The translations under genes and the position numbers were made by a program. A stretch of 64,000 nt of DNA from Phytoseiulus persimilis (Eukaryota; Arthropoda; Arachnida; Mesostigmata; Phytoseiidae): the NCBI GenBank assembly GCA_037576195.1, contig CM075102.1, positions 28,206,745 to 28,270,744 on the forward strand. Direction: 5' to 3'. Positions 1 through 11,600 of this stretch are shown one piece after another; positions within the stretch are counted from its first letter, which is position 1; the number at the start of each line of letters is the position of its first letter. The notes under the pieces are model-generated. The model was not told where the DNA came from. It saw only the letters and a program-made list of their open reading frames with translations, and searched no databases.

Positions 1-60
1 GAACAAAACAGGCGGTGATTCGGAGCTCGCTCCGGGTTCGATCCCCAGCAACAACCACGG
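1..60 (+). repeat. tRNA-like / SINE-like B-box remnant at window edge
   Basis: Bases 33-46 contain GGGTTCGATCCCC, close to the pol III B-box consensus GGTTCGANTCC. The 5' part, where an A box would lie, is outside the window. T-arm pairing is imperfect and there is no obvious CCA-side acceptor stem, so a tRNA-derived SINE or tRNA pseudogene is likelier than a working tRNA. Low confidence because only the tail is visible. Confidence 0.25.
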
Positions 61-1364
61 CACGGACACCACAAGATTCAGTCATATCTCTTCGTCGCCT
101 GGTTCTTTTTTTCCATCATTCTCGTGCACCGATCACAAGGCACCTGTGAGGCACCCTTCGTCAAGCGAGCACCGTTCACGTCACCGTCTGCCACAGAACA
201 CTCCGTCCTCTGCAATTTTCGCGTGCTCCGACATGGGGATCTGTGTTTTGAGCGTTCCACGATCTTTGTGGAGGACATCACGGGCTGACACTCTCCGAAA
301 ACGCCATGAAAACGCCACTTGGTGTGAGCGACGGGACACCCTATCGATGTCGGCCGATTTCGAAGGAAGATGCTCGATTTTCGGACAAGCTCCACCATTT
401 GCTGTATTTTTCCGATCGTCCGGGTCACCGAGGTGGACCACCGGTAAATATTACGCTCTATTCAGGGTCGAGTGCGCTGATTTCCTCGGATTTTCGCAGG
501 CATTGTTTCTTACCATCTTGCACGTCCACGAGCCGAAACGAAAAAGAACAGGAAGCAGACAGCGCGCGGAGAGATAAACAAGAACGCCAAACAACGAGTT
601 TCGTGCGCCGGCTTCCCTCGGAATGGGTTGTTCTCGACAACCTTACAGGCACGATGATTCGTTAAGATCCAAGCTCCTTGTCGGATCAAGCCTGGTGACG
701 AGGGAGATAGCGTCCTGGAGCAAATGGCTCTGCATTCAGGATCTCGATGACCGCGTTCGATGAGGCTGGCCGGTTTGTCGTCTGCTGGACCGCGACAAAC
801 GCGAATGTGTACATGATGGATGCATTTTCAGGAAGGAGTCGACTCGGAAAATCGCTCACCTGATTTGCATATCCTCAGGCGTTCGACAGTATTTCTCATG
901 CACGCTCACTCACAAGGAGCTAGTCTCGACAGAGTCCAAACGGAATTCCATCCACTGGACGCTAGGGAGTCGGACGCTGTTTCCCAATTGTCCACATCTG
1001 AGCTCGGAATCCGAGGTGTCGGCATTTTCGTCCATGGCCTATGCGCCTACGCGCGGAGCGTTGAATCGCTGTGAAATTCCTGGCGAAACGAATGCTCATG
1101 GAGCTGCAGTCCTTACGATCCAATCCTGAGCCCCCCATCAAGTGAAATCCACTTTCGTCTGCGCCGCATCCACCGTTTTTTTTTGACCGGGGGGAATGGG
1201 ATCATCCCGCTGCAGATCAGATCCCTCCCACGGGCTCGAGATAGATATGGCTCCGAGCCCGAATGCGGAGCTCCCGGAAAACCCGGAGCCAGTTCCTAGC
1301 TGACGCGCTCGGAATTCGGATTTCCCCAAGACTCCCTGCAGGCCCAACTAACGACGTGTGTTCG
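61..1364. other. No gene recognised
   Basis: Only short overlapping open frames on both strands, none with a recognisable domain, signal peptide or splice-linked continuation. Nothing supportable is seen here. Confidence 0.5.
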
Positions 1365-1836
1365 GTAACCGCTAGGCATGAATTTCCGAGACTCGGCACT
1401 CGGAAAATAATTTCCGACTCGGAAATCAATACTTGACTCGGCACTCGGAAAATAAATTTCGACTCGGAAATCAATATTTGACTCGGAAACGGAGATCCAT
1501 CATCAACCGGACGTTTAAAAACCTACCGGAACCATCCAAGAAATAGTTCCGACTTGGGCATGAGAGACGGAGCACTACAGGAGGATAAAAACCTGTGGTC
1601 CGCCATTGGCTCCGTGGAGACGCTTTTCACTTATTCGATTGTATGAGTGGGATCATATGCTCCTAATGATGCTCCGTTTCTCATGCCCAAGTCGGAAACT
1701 ATTCCTTGGATGATTTAGGTGGGTTGGAAACGTCCGTTGATGATCGATCTCCGTTTCCCGAGTCAAATATTAATTTCCGAGTCGGAAATTATTTGCCGAG
1801 TTCCGAGTCTCGGAAATTCATGTCCAGTAACCGCTA
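1365..1836. mobile_element. Non-autonomous DNA element (MITE) with long inverted repeats and 10-bp target duplication, copy 1
   Basis: The element body is 1,375-1,826. It is flanked by identical 10-mers GTAACCGCTA at 1,365-1,374 and 1,827-1,836, read as a target-site duplication. The ends are inverted: the left begins GGCATGAATTTCCGAGACTC and the right, reverse-complemented, reads TGGACATGAATTTCCGAG. The arms continue inward for about 150-200 bp, including TTGGGCATGAGAGACGGAGC near 1,555 and its complement near 1,670. The left arm carries an internal duplication of a GACTCGGAAAT-like unit. No coding frame is present. A 9-10 bp duplication with long inverted repeats is typical of Mutator-like (MULE) elements; the superfamily call is inference. 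Confidence 0.75.
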
Positions 1837-3273
1837 ACTGGACTGCTGGAAGCGAGAATTCATTGACTCCGCATTGATGTTCCGCAGCCAACGAGTCGTC
1901 GACTAACAGTCCCAAGGAGCGCTGCGCCGCCTATCTTGCCCAGTGCAGGGAAACTATGTACAATGGCGCCTTCGTACCACAATAGTTTTCAACGTCTAGT
2001 GCGGAATTATTCTGCGATGGTGAGTGCTTTGGACTCTCAATGCGATGTGTCGTTTACGTTATGTGCTGCATGGCCTCGAGAGCAAGGAACTGAGGTACTT
2101 CAGAGCACGACAATCTTGGAATCCTCAACGATTTTTTCGCTCCTACCTCAGATCCCAGAAGGAACTCATCGAAACTGCTGGACCAAGCTTCGATCAGAGG
2201 GTGATTCTTCAAGAGGCTCCATTGGAACGCTTCCCTGGTCTTTTGCCTCGCAGCGAAACAAGTTTTGAACTCGGGATGACTTGGATATGAGGCAGCTGCA
2301 TGGAACTCTGCGAAGGACGGTGAAGAGCTCGGATCTTCGGAAGTGTTCTCGGAGCTGATTCTCGAGAAGCTCCAAATCCCCGCTCATCCGAATGTCAATT
2401 ACCCAAGTGGATTCAGGAACCTGGCTCCAGATCTCCGAGGTTGATGTACTGCTTCCTCGACTCTGGTCCGCATGATTCGCCCCGCTTCATATCGCAGTTG
2501 GCGCCACCCTTTTACGGAAGCTTCTTCGGCTCTGAGGGAGCATCTGAGTACGTTTGGGTCGTTCTCGGATGCGAGTTACCCGCGTACCGATAGGAGAGCC
2601 TTCCGTGTTTTCCGCCTCCGAAATTCCCCGGTACCCTCGAATTCGGTTGTTCAAGCATTAACACGATGGCCACAGAGTCGATTTTTGCACGATGACGATT
2701 GGCGGTCTTCGAGCGCGGTCCGATGACTCGTGATGCAGCTTGGGCATGGTTTTAGTAATCATTTGGCATATCCTCCATCTCGGGCGCTCCGGATCAGGTG
2801 CGCACCCTCCAGGGTGATCCACCTAGACCGAGACCTGTCACTTCCCCTGACTTAGGGAGTCACAGCAAAATGACAACAAAACGCAGGTTCATGACATATT
2901 ACGGGTGGAATCTCCCATCCGCGAAGAAGATCTTTATTAGAAATCACCGCCGTTATTCGCTACCTAAGCTCTGAGTCGAGGTCGAAATCTTTCACAGGTT
3001 TCTTTCACGACATGCTCCGGGAGCCTTCGGAACGCCTGCTTGTCTGCAAGGGTGGGGGAATCGATGCAGCTTGCTTCGCTACTAAGGTAACCCTTTCCAG
3101 CTCTAATACCCCAAGCATATTCTAGTCGAATGAGGCATATCACGACGCAATAAATCAAAAATAACTTATAGCATCACACTCTCTCTTAATCGCCCGCGGA
3201 TGATGGGCGACCCTTCCCCGACCGAACCGTCTCAGAAGCGGAGCCCCCAGGGCAGAATCCGGAGTCTCCCAAC
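1837..3273. other. No gene recognised
   Basis: Open frames of up to about 110 codons occur on both strands but resemble no family and lack plausible splice context. A TTTATT at about 2,932-2,937 is an AATAAA on the minus strand and could be the poly(A) signal of the small minus-strand gene at 3,274-3,453. Confidence 0.4.
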
Positions 3274-3453
3274 CTAACGCTGGTTCCGTCTAGGGAAGTG
3301 GGCCGGCCGCCTTGGGGAGGACTTGTTGAACCAGCCCCTAGATCTACGATGAGGATCATCGCCGAATCGTTGACTGATCACCGTGATCGGTGCCTGTACA
3401 ATAATCGCCGAAGCGATTCCCATCAACAAGCACAGGATGATGATCGTTTTCAT
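3274..3453 (-). CDS. Putative small secreted basic peptide (59 aa)
   Basis: The start chosen is the Met at 3,453, because it begins a clean signal peptide: MKTIIILCLLMGIASA, then a mature part of about 43 residues. The mature peptide is rich in Arg, Pro and His, ends PRRNQR and has no cysteine. Just upstream on the minus strand is CCGTTTATTTGCAG, a good splice acceptor directly before the start, so an upstream 5' UTR exon is likely. The same frame is open to an earlier Met at 3,492, but that would bury the signal sequence. A cationic secreted peptide (hormone, antimicrobial or salivary) is possible; no family is recognised. It could be a chance ORF. Confidence 0.4.
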   Translation of the reverse strand: MKTIIILCLLMGIASAIIVQAPITVISQRFGDDPHRRSRGWFNKSSPRRPAHFPRRNQR

Positions 3454-6400
3454 TCTTTCTGCAAATAAACGGAGGGGATGACTGTTCATCATGTTTCTCA
3501 GTGGCAGTCCGCGATATGGTGTGATTCGATGAAATAGAACGAGCTACTCGGAGACCAGAAGCACCTCACTGTCATGCAAAGTCACAGATTTCCGATACAG
3601 CGAGGCCATCATTGAAATCCCTAGGACCATCGGCAAAGAATAATGACGTTACACGGGGACTCTCCATGATTCATGGCGAAGCTTCCTCGAGATCGTCCCA
3701 GTAATCTCAGACACCTCACGACCCTCGGCCTTGTATACGGCAGACTCTCGCGGCGGGTACGGCAAGGCTTGCGATGATTTCACAGGAAATATCTCACGTC
3801 CTGCAAATTGAATACGCTACATCTGACAGTGACGACGAATCAAAAGTTGCTCACTTCCGGATGCTCTTTGAAGTTGGTCGAGCTCACCAGTGCAGTCTGG
3901 CAGTCGGGCACTCTGAGGATTCTCGGGATGACGGTAGCTTCTTGAGTGTGCTAGAGCCTTGTGGCTGCGTAAGGACGAAGTCATCTCTTAAGTAAGGTTC
4001 GCTTGGCGGTGAGATTTCAAGTCCGCCTTCCACAGGATCCGCACTCCGCTGGTAGATGCAAAGCCTAATGGCTGCTGCGCCGTAGATCTCGAAGCTGCGC
4101 GTGGCTTGATGACTTCAATATCATCGTTCACTCCTCGTCAATTTCGCGGAACGCGCCATTCAATCGCATTTCAATCATTCCATCTCGATTCTTGAAATCC
4201 TCAACACATCAAAAATCGCGCCGCTGAGGGGTAGACGAAGTAACGCTGCACAACAAAAAGCAGCGGCAAGAGCATCGCGGCCGCGGTTGATTGGGACGCG
4301 GCCAACGTCCTTCCTTGTGTTCGAATTGAAGTTCAACGCTCGATTGCCGAATTATTGGCTTCTTGTCATTTTTGAATCAGGGCACAAAATCCGGTCTGCG
4401 GTCGGGAAAAATTCGAACCTCTCATTTGGATGGAAATGAAAACAAAACCCGCGAAAGGAACTGAGAAATCGATTCCAACTCGAGTACTGGGAGTTGTACC
4501 GAGGACAGATCATCGTCTTCGGAAAGATGAGAGCCTCGGATATCGAGAGAGTATAGGACCGATCCGGAGACATAGAAGCTCATGAGTCATGAGTTTGGAG
4601 ACTCCAGAGAAAGCTGATCTTTTCTGCGAATGACTCGGCAGATGCATCAGCCTATACCTGGAAGCATGGGTGAAAGGCGGGGAGAAGTTGTCAGTCTGAG
4701 GAATGATGCCCACAGTCTGACTCGGAGGAAGTTTGGCATTGGGAGACTAGGACTGGCAGCCTCCTTCGATGTTGAGAAACAGCAAATGCTTCGAGAAAAG
4801 CGGCTAGGGGGCCCGCCACAACTCGCACAAGTTGGTTTTGGCTGGACTCCGATCGACCTGGCTTAGGATGTCATGCACCCTCGGAAGATTTGACTCGGAA
4901 CCTAGTTCACTCGTTCCACCCGAAAGCTCCGGGATCACAGGCATCAAAGTCGGGTTGTTCGAGTGAACACCTCTAGAAAGTCAGGTCTTCATCCGGCTCG
5001 TACGACAACGAGCCGAAGAGGACTGCTCCGTTCTGCATGGCTGGCGATGCAACCGATGAAAGGAAACAGCTACGCGAATTATCGTGCTTTGGTTCGGACT
5101 GCGCTGACAACTCGACTACCTTATCGGCCGAGAGTGTAACCATCAGACCTCAGTCTTGACGACGGCCATTTATATCGTCTGCGACGGAATTCCTCAGCTC
5201 CCTCACTCGCTCCGTGTGGGTTGAGAACCCACGAACATCCAGAAGATGCGAGCCCTTCTGACATTTGAACATTGAAAGCTGCCCTGGTAGTACGCCATCT
5301 ACCGACGTGCGGTCGGAGACGCGTTCCGGAACTTTGCTCCGAAATTACGTTCTTCCTTTCACCACAGAAATATGAATGGGAACAGTCAACGTTTTTTTGC
5401 GGATCGTGTGGTTGTCGCAGTTTGTGCTCTCATCTGATGAATTAAAGATACCGTTCCTCGAAATCATCAAGCTCGACGATCGCTTCAGATCGCCATGAAC
5501 TGTTTTCACAAACTGTCCGATTTTTTCATTTGGGGGCAAACACGGACTTTGGCTGAAAACGTTTCACTCATGGCGGGTGATGCTTCGAGCATACTCAGAT
5601 ATCATAGGACAGTGGTGCTCCGGACGCGAGAGATTGGAAGGTTCGTGTTTCCCGAGCTTTCTCTCGGTCAGCACTCGAAAACAGTACCCACGAGTCGCAT
5701 CATTTTTATCCCTCAAAGGTTCAAGAATGTCTAGCTGAATATCGTCAGCCCACTCTGAATATGCCCGGGATTCTCTTTGATTGTTGGGGCTGGAGCCCTA
5801 CATCTCACCCTGACGAACGTGTTCTGAAGCTCTCTAAACTTCAATCGCCCGCCTAGCAATCTACTGGATTCGGCTTCTGGAGTGTCTGAGACTGGGGAAC
5901 TAGTAGACCCGGGCCCGAAACGTCGACGGAGTCCATCAGAAGCCGATAACTAGGGATAGCTGGTAGCGTGACGCGAAATTTACCATTGACCCGTACCTGA
6001 AAGAGACACACCGAGATGAACAAATAAGCTGTTGGATACCATCCATTGTTCGCGATATGCGTTTTAGTTCGATCTTGCTCCCAAATGGTGACAATCGAGG
6101 TTCTGTCAGGGAGTGCGAAGAGCTCTCGTCGGCGGGAGGTCTACTACTAACTAATCGATGCAGAAAACGGTAGAAATAAACGAACGTTGGAATAATCGGA
6201 GCTGCACTGTGAATCAAGTTGAAATGATCGGGGTTCAGAATCCGACTGATTGAGATAATCGAGATTGTTCTGCATGTGGCGGCTCGCTCTCGCTTGCTCA
6301 ACGAATGTGGGAGGAAGGAAGATAAAAACGTTTCCTGAGAATGCCTTCCGGTTTGATGTGCTTTCGTTCCGTGAGGACGAGGCCATCCGGCGAATGTTCG

Positions 6401-8189
6401 GAACGCGTGAGGCGAAGATCCAAGAGAAACATCTCATGCAGAATTCACCTCAAAATGCAGGGCCCCAATCGGACGGAGGAGAATGGAAACCCGTAGGGGA
6501 TTGTCCGTGTCAACTTTCGGGACTCATGTTAGGTTGCTGCAGTGGGCGGTCATTACAGATATTTATTTAGGAGACAAACTGACTTATTCGGTCTTATGAG
6601 TGGACATAATTCCACGGAGAAGTCTCACAGTCTCTCCTAATCAGCGAGGGACTCGACGACTTCCAGGAAACTTATTGGGTCGTAGTTCATAGACTGTGCA
6701 GAATGGGCTCGCAGATTCTCCCGCGCAAGCCCGCTCTCCACGGGGGAGATGGGGGTCCGGGCCCGGAGGATCCGAACAAGTCCAAAATCAGCGCAAGCAA
6801 GCCAGAAGCGCCGAGACTCCACGAATGTGCTTCAGGAATGAATGATCACCAGGCTATACATACGAATATTCCAGATCAACGGAATGAACGAACACCGAAT
6901 CAGGGCTGAGACCGGAGTTTCCAACGTCCGATGTCGGTGTCGCTGCTAATCGACGTTCTCCTTGGCGAACTCCTTCCCCATGACGCTTGATTTCTCGAAC
7001 TCCTGCGTTGATGACGAGAGTGATGAGAACTTTCATGGATTACAATTTGGTTTTTGTCAGGAGTTTATCGACCAAAGACGAAACCGGACCAGGTTGGGCA
7101 GGGGTGACCCGGCTCTGTGGACCTCGGAAGGAACCGGAATACATCGTAGGCATTCCTCAATCTGACTGAGAACCAAAATGTCAAACACAGCATTCGATCA
7201 GCCAGAAATATTTGCGTATGCCGGGCAAAAAGCCCGCGACGTTCGGGTAGAGATCATGATCGTGGAGTGGATTCGTAACACCTACATGATATGGAGCATG
7301 TTAACATAGAGAAGTAAGGAGTTCCGATAGAATGAATCTCTGGCCTACGTAAGCGTCGAATCCTTCGCGCCAAGCTGTCCGCGCAAAATCGTCCGTGCCG
7401 GATGTCCTGCGCCAAAATATCAAGCCCGGTCAGCAACAAGGCTCGTAGATTGGTATGTTCTCGAATTACTACGGGACACTTCTGTGCTAGAATGAGAAGC
7501 AGTTGCAACGAGCCTGGCCCAAGTTGAGTTGCAGGGCGGGTCGTGATAATATTCCAACGAATATCCTCCCTCTTATAATTGACAATTGGCCATCACAACA
7601 AAGATTGGCCGTACCTTACTCTCGGGTCAAACTTCGGTCTCCAGAGCTTCGACATGGCTGGAGAGAAACAGAAAGATCGACGTCAAGTGATTCAGTTTCC
7701 GATGCCGCAGCTGGGAGGAGAGCTCGCTGTTGCTGAGACGACGCACCGGAGCAGCCACCATAGTACAATTTCCAACATGCCGAGCGAAATTTCGGGAGTT
7801 GCTCGAACCCCCACGATACATCGTCTTCTTCGCGAATCTCGCTCCTTGATTACCCAACCAGCGGTACAGCAACATTTCGGATAGCATCGATTGACATTCG
7901 TGCCTATCAACCGATATATCCCAGCATTGCCAGAGGAGCTAGTAAGCGAACGAACTAGTCAACGTGACGTTTAGCGCGAGCTGAAATCTGGCTGAAGTAT
8001 AAGGCATCCGATGCGCGGTCATTCAGGTCAAACCTCCACAGTCGGGCGAGACAGAATCGGATGGACGGAAAACTATCCCGGGGCCTGATTCGAATTTGAA
8101 ATAGCTGCGTTTCGATGGATATGATTTGGAAGACATTAGAGGGGCAGAGTGAGAATCCTGCAGATTGGAGATTTCTCACTACCATCATC
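3454..8189. other. Long stretch without a recognisable gene
   Basis: Many short frames on both strands, none convincing. Around 6,570-6,625 the string CTTATTCGGTCTTATGAGTG resembles the internal CTTATTCGATTGTATGAGTG of the MITE at 1,375-1,826, so a related fragment may lie here. No rRNA, tRNA or domain-bearing frame is seen. Confidence 0.4.
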
Positions 8190-8864
8190 ACTCTTGGCTG
8201 GGCATGAATTTCCGAGTCTCGGAAGTCGGAGAATGATTTTTTTACTCGGAAACGGAGATCCACCATTGCCGGACGTTTCCAACCCACTGAAATCATCCAT
8301 GAAATGGAGCATTTATAGGAGGATTACTCACGACGCTTTGACTTGACATCTCAACAGTTGAAAGTTAGGAGCGATGGGTGGTCTCACGCATGCACTGTGG
8401 GCTCTGAATGATGGTTCTGACGGATATTCGCACATTGTGTGACATGGCTGACATCCAGCTCATGAGCTCGCCTCGAGATTCGACGATTGTCGGGATGTGC
8501 GCGCTCGGGAAGCTCCATATCTCCCGCACGACGCGATCACCTATCACAGCAGAGTTTGATCTCCGCAATTTCCTTTTTATGGGTTCTCACGAGCTTAGTA
8601 TTCGAGTAAGAGTAGGCGACGATGAGGCGTTATTGTTAAGAGGGGCAAGAGAATATGCAGTGAGGAGTCACAGAATCAGATCATCACATTCTCCTATAAA
8701 TGCTACGTCTCTCATGCCCAAGTCGGAAATTATTTTTCGAATGATTCCGGTGGGTTGGAAACGTCCTTTAATGGTGGATCTCCGTTTCCGAATCAAGTAT
8801 TAATTTCCGAGTCGGGACTCAATTTCCGAGTTCCGAATCTCGGAAACTCATGCCTACTCTTCGC
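8190..8864. mobile_element. MITE of the same family, copy 2
   Basis: The element body is about 8,199-8,855. The left end GGGCATGAATTTCCGAGTCT and the right end, which reverse-complements to GGCATGAGTTTCCGAGATTC, are inverted repeats. The internal arms share AACGGAGATCCACCATT and its complement. It is related end to end with the 1,375-1,826 copy, including the CTCATGCCCAAGTCGGAAA block. The flanks ACTCTTGGC (8,190-8,198) and ACTCTTCGC (8,856-8,864) are a 9-bp duplication with one mismatch, which suggests an older insertion. The central part (about 8,340-8,690) differs from copy 1, so the two belong to different subfamilies. No transposase is encoded. Confidence 0.7.
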
Positions 8865-9663
8865 GCACCAATTATTTGCGTAAGGGTCTAGCCGGTTCGG
8901 TGCCCCGTCGTCGGATTTTCCTAGAAACAGCAGGATCGTGTTCCCTATGTGAAAGAACGTATTCCTGAAGGTCCCAGCTTCTTCCGTTACCTAGATCCAG
9001 ATCTATTGACATTAATTAGAAATAGTTCTTCCAAATCCGCATGGTCAAGAGCAAACTTAAAATCGTTCCATCCATTTTTTTTGGAAAGCTCTTCTCGATC
9101 CGGTGGACGGATCGCATGATTTCATAGGCAATGAAAATCGAGGGTTTCCTCAATTAAGATAGTTGATACCCTCCCCGTCGCCGGCCAAGAATCGGCGAAG
9201 ATCAGAACATAGCCCCGAGTACCCTCTTCCTACTCAAGAAGTTTCATCCAAATCAAGCCTGATGATCAAGCCTGAAGAAATGAGCCTCAGAGTATCGCTC
9301 CGAGAAGGTAACAGACCAGACCCCTTCACGTCCGAGTCCGGAAATTCGACCCCAAAGCGCTTGAAACGTTAGAAAGACTACAAAAAGTGTTTACTTTCCT
9401 CTGACAATGAGTCAACCTGGTTTTGAGGGAAACGAAAAGGTGACACCTACACACCCGAGAACTCTTCCGCTTGACGGGTCGGGATCTGATGTCGAGCCGC
9501 ACAATATCCAGCATCTCTCTCGCGTAGCTAATGGAAATATTCTCCTCTTCATCCATTATTTAGGCCAGATAAGACATGGTCAGCTTGATCTGGTATGGGC
9601 CTGATGTGAATGGCGTCAACTGCCCCGAAGAAAGTGTCGGGAAGTCCGTGAGATCGGAAGCCC
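8865..9663. other. No gene recognised
   Basis: A 76-codon minus-strand frame (9,326-9,556) begins MDEEENISISYAREMLDIV and looks slightly protein-like, but it matches nothing I know and has no clear partner exons. Confidence 0.35.
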
Positions 9664-10309
9664 TCACGGCTCGTAGTAAAGTCGCTCGCCTGAGCCATCT
9701 TCCCTCTTCAACCATTCGACAGGGTCGTTCGCCTCGTTCATGTGCAGCTGCATATAGTTCAAGATCTCAGAGGAAAGGAAAGTGAGTTCCGCGGATTGAT
9801 GACGGTAATTATTTTCTAGATATCCAACGATTCGGCAGAGGGTGTGGACTTTTGGAAGCATCTTGTTGTCGACAGCGTTGTGTGGGACTTTGTACCGTTG
9901 AGCGATTCGGCCTTGTACTGCTTCAACAAGCCACCGGATTTTCGTCACCAAACGGGAGGTGTTGGCTTCGTTGTGCGGAAACTGCTTCCTACTCCCTTTC
10001 ATGGCTGGTGTGAGAACCTGGAGTCCGACTCTGCATGAAGTCCACGGAGTCTCTGAATCAACGGTCGACGACCAGAGCGTCACCCGGTCTCAGGAGGGAC
10101 AAGAGAGCGGGGTTCCTCAAGAAAGCCCCAACGATCGTCGCATCGTTTGCCGATCCCCATTGAGACCCACAGAAATCGACGATGTAACCGCTCTTTGTAC
10201 AAACGGTTTCCAGAAGGGAATTTTTTCTGCCCTGACCATGAACGCCGCTGGTATTCGTTGTTCGTGCTTTCCTGACGTCTCCAGTACGTACCGTCGAGCA
10301 CGAGCGCCA
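9664..10309 (-). pseudogene. Decayed DDE transposase (HARBI1/ISL2EU-like, DDE_Tnp_4 type), cut off at the N
   Basis: On the minus strand the fragment reads VLDGTYWRRQESTNNEYQRR (first catalytic Asp), then TVCTKSGYIVDFCGSQWGSA, then GDALVVDR (second Asp), then LTPAMKGSRKQFPHNEANTS with SRLVTKIRWLVEAVQGRI (third acidic residue, Glu) and a tail of about 90 residues ending at a stop at 9,664. This order is the DDE_Tnp_4 layout of PIF/Harbinger and ISL2EU DNA transposons. The coding sequence is broken: the frame changes between the first and second blocks (about 10,230), a stop directly follows VVDR (about 10,058), and another frame change follows. The N-terminal part would lie above 10,309 but is absent; beyond the N is unrelated Gly-rich gene sequence. 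Confidence 0.8.
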
Positions 10310-10310
10310 N
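10310..10310. other. Single N: assembly junction at the start of duplicate copy 1
   Basis: One undetermined base separates the transposase fragment from the Gly-rich gene exon. Identity with the block at 52,806 begins at 10,313, two bases after the N. The exon to its right is cut mid-way, lacking its first 9 coding bases and its splice acceptor, both of which are present at 52,797. The N therefore marks an artificial join rather than one unread base. Confidence 0.8.
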
Positions 10311-11574
10311 CTTCTCATGGAACCTCCGGACATGCCTACAATCAGGGAGGCTCAGCCCAGAAAGCGTTCGGTTCGAAAGAAACTTTTGGAACCAAGGAAT
10401 CGTTCGGGTACTCCAATGAAGATTCTCACTCCCAAGGCGCCGGACAAGAGAGTCACGGCTCGCAATACAGTCAAGGAGGTGGATCATCAGGTTACAAAGA
10501 GGCTGCTCATGGCGGCGGTTATGGGGGATCAATTTACGGAGGTTCGAGCTACGGCGGCGGTGGAGGTTCGTTTTCCACGATTTCCCCGCCATCATATCAA
10601 ACACCGAACAAAAGCAACTTCGTCCGCGCTGAAGCTGTCTGTGGAGGCCAATGACGGAGATTGTAAGATGACCCTTTGTCTCCCCAGGTGGAGGAGGATA
10701 CGGAGGAGGGAGCTACGCTGCTGGAGGAGGATACGGAGGAGGGAGCTACGCTGCTGGAGGAGGATACGGAGGAGGGAGCTACGCTGGCGGAGGAGGATAC
10801 GGAGGAGGGAGCTACGCTGGCGGAGGAGGATACGGAGGAGGAAGTTATGCTAGCGGGGGAGGATACGGAGCAGGAAGCCACGGCGGAGCTGGGGCTGGGA
10901 AAGTGTACAAGGTCATTGCTGTGATCCCCATCGCTGGTCAAGGGGGAGGTCATTATTCCGGCGGTGATGGTGGAGGTCATTATTCCGGCGGTGGTGGTGG
11001 AGGTCATTACTCAGGCGGTGGTGGTGGAGGTCATTATTCCGGCGGTGGTGGTGGAGGTCATTATTCCGGCGGTGGTGGTGGAGGTCATTACTCAGGCGGT
11101 GGTGGTGGTGGAGGACATTACTCAGGCGGTGGGGGCGGACATCTTGCCGGAGGACATTCGCAGTGAGTAGAGCACATCTTTGTTGAACAGTTTCACAATC
11201 CTTCAAGGAAAGCGGGTGGGGGTCCACGTCACGGAGGATACTTACATTGATTGATCGATTTCCACTGAGACGATCACCGTGGAGAATTAAAAATGATGAG
11301 TTTTGAGCTCTTTGATTTGACGTCACAACGTTCCAGGGCTGGATACTTGGAAGGGCAGCACTCGGCGGGAGCTTCGGCTGGGGCAGGCTCCTATGCTTAC
11401 GACCAAGGATCTTCTGCAACGAAGAGCTTCGGCTCGAAGGAATCCTACGGAACCAAAGAATCGTATGGTTCTGAAAGCAGTTCGGCTCAAGCTCAGGGAG
11501 CGGGGCATCAAAGCCACGGGGCCCAGGGGAGTTCCGGTTCCTTCGCAACTAGTGGCAAGGAAATAGTCTTCTGA
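10311..11574 (+). CDS. Gly-rich secreted protein gene D, 3' exons only (copy 1, truncated by the N)
   Basis: Exons are 10,311-10,565 (5' end missing), 10,688-11,162 and 11,337-11,574, matching gene D at 52,797-54,067. The first carries AFGSKETFGTKESFG. The second carries GGGYGGGSYA repeats, a KVYKVIAVIPIAG insert and GGHYSGG repeats. The last ends with SFGSKESYGTKESYG, AGHQSHGAQG and SGKEIVF before a TGA at 11,572-11,574. Donors and acceptors are GT-AG, with phases 1 and 2 as in the full copy. The signal-peptide and pro-region exons are absent, so this is a truncated assembly copy rather than an independent gene. Confidence 0.8.
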
Positions 11575-11594
11575 CAGAACTAGCATCTCTCAGC

Positions 11595-11600
11595 AATAAA
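11595..11600 (+). terminator. Poly(A) signal of gene D, copy 1
   Basis: AATAAA 21 bases after the stop codon, in the context CAGCAATAAAGGG. The same signal occurs at 54,088-54,093 in copy 2. Confidence 0.7.

Noticed and set aside
10597-11548. Long minus-strand Ser/Thr/Val-rich and His/Arg-rich frames (repeated at 53,090-54,041)
   Set aside because: Antisense shadows of the Gly-rich repeats of gene D, created by their 3-base periodicity.
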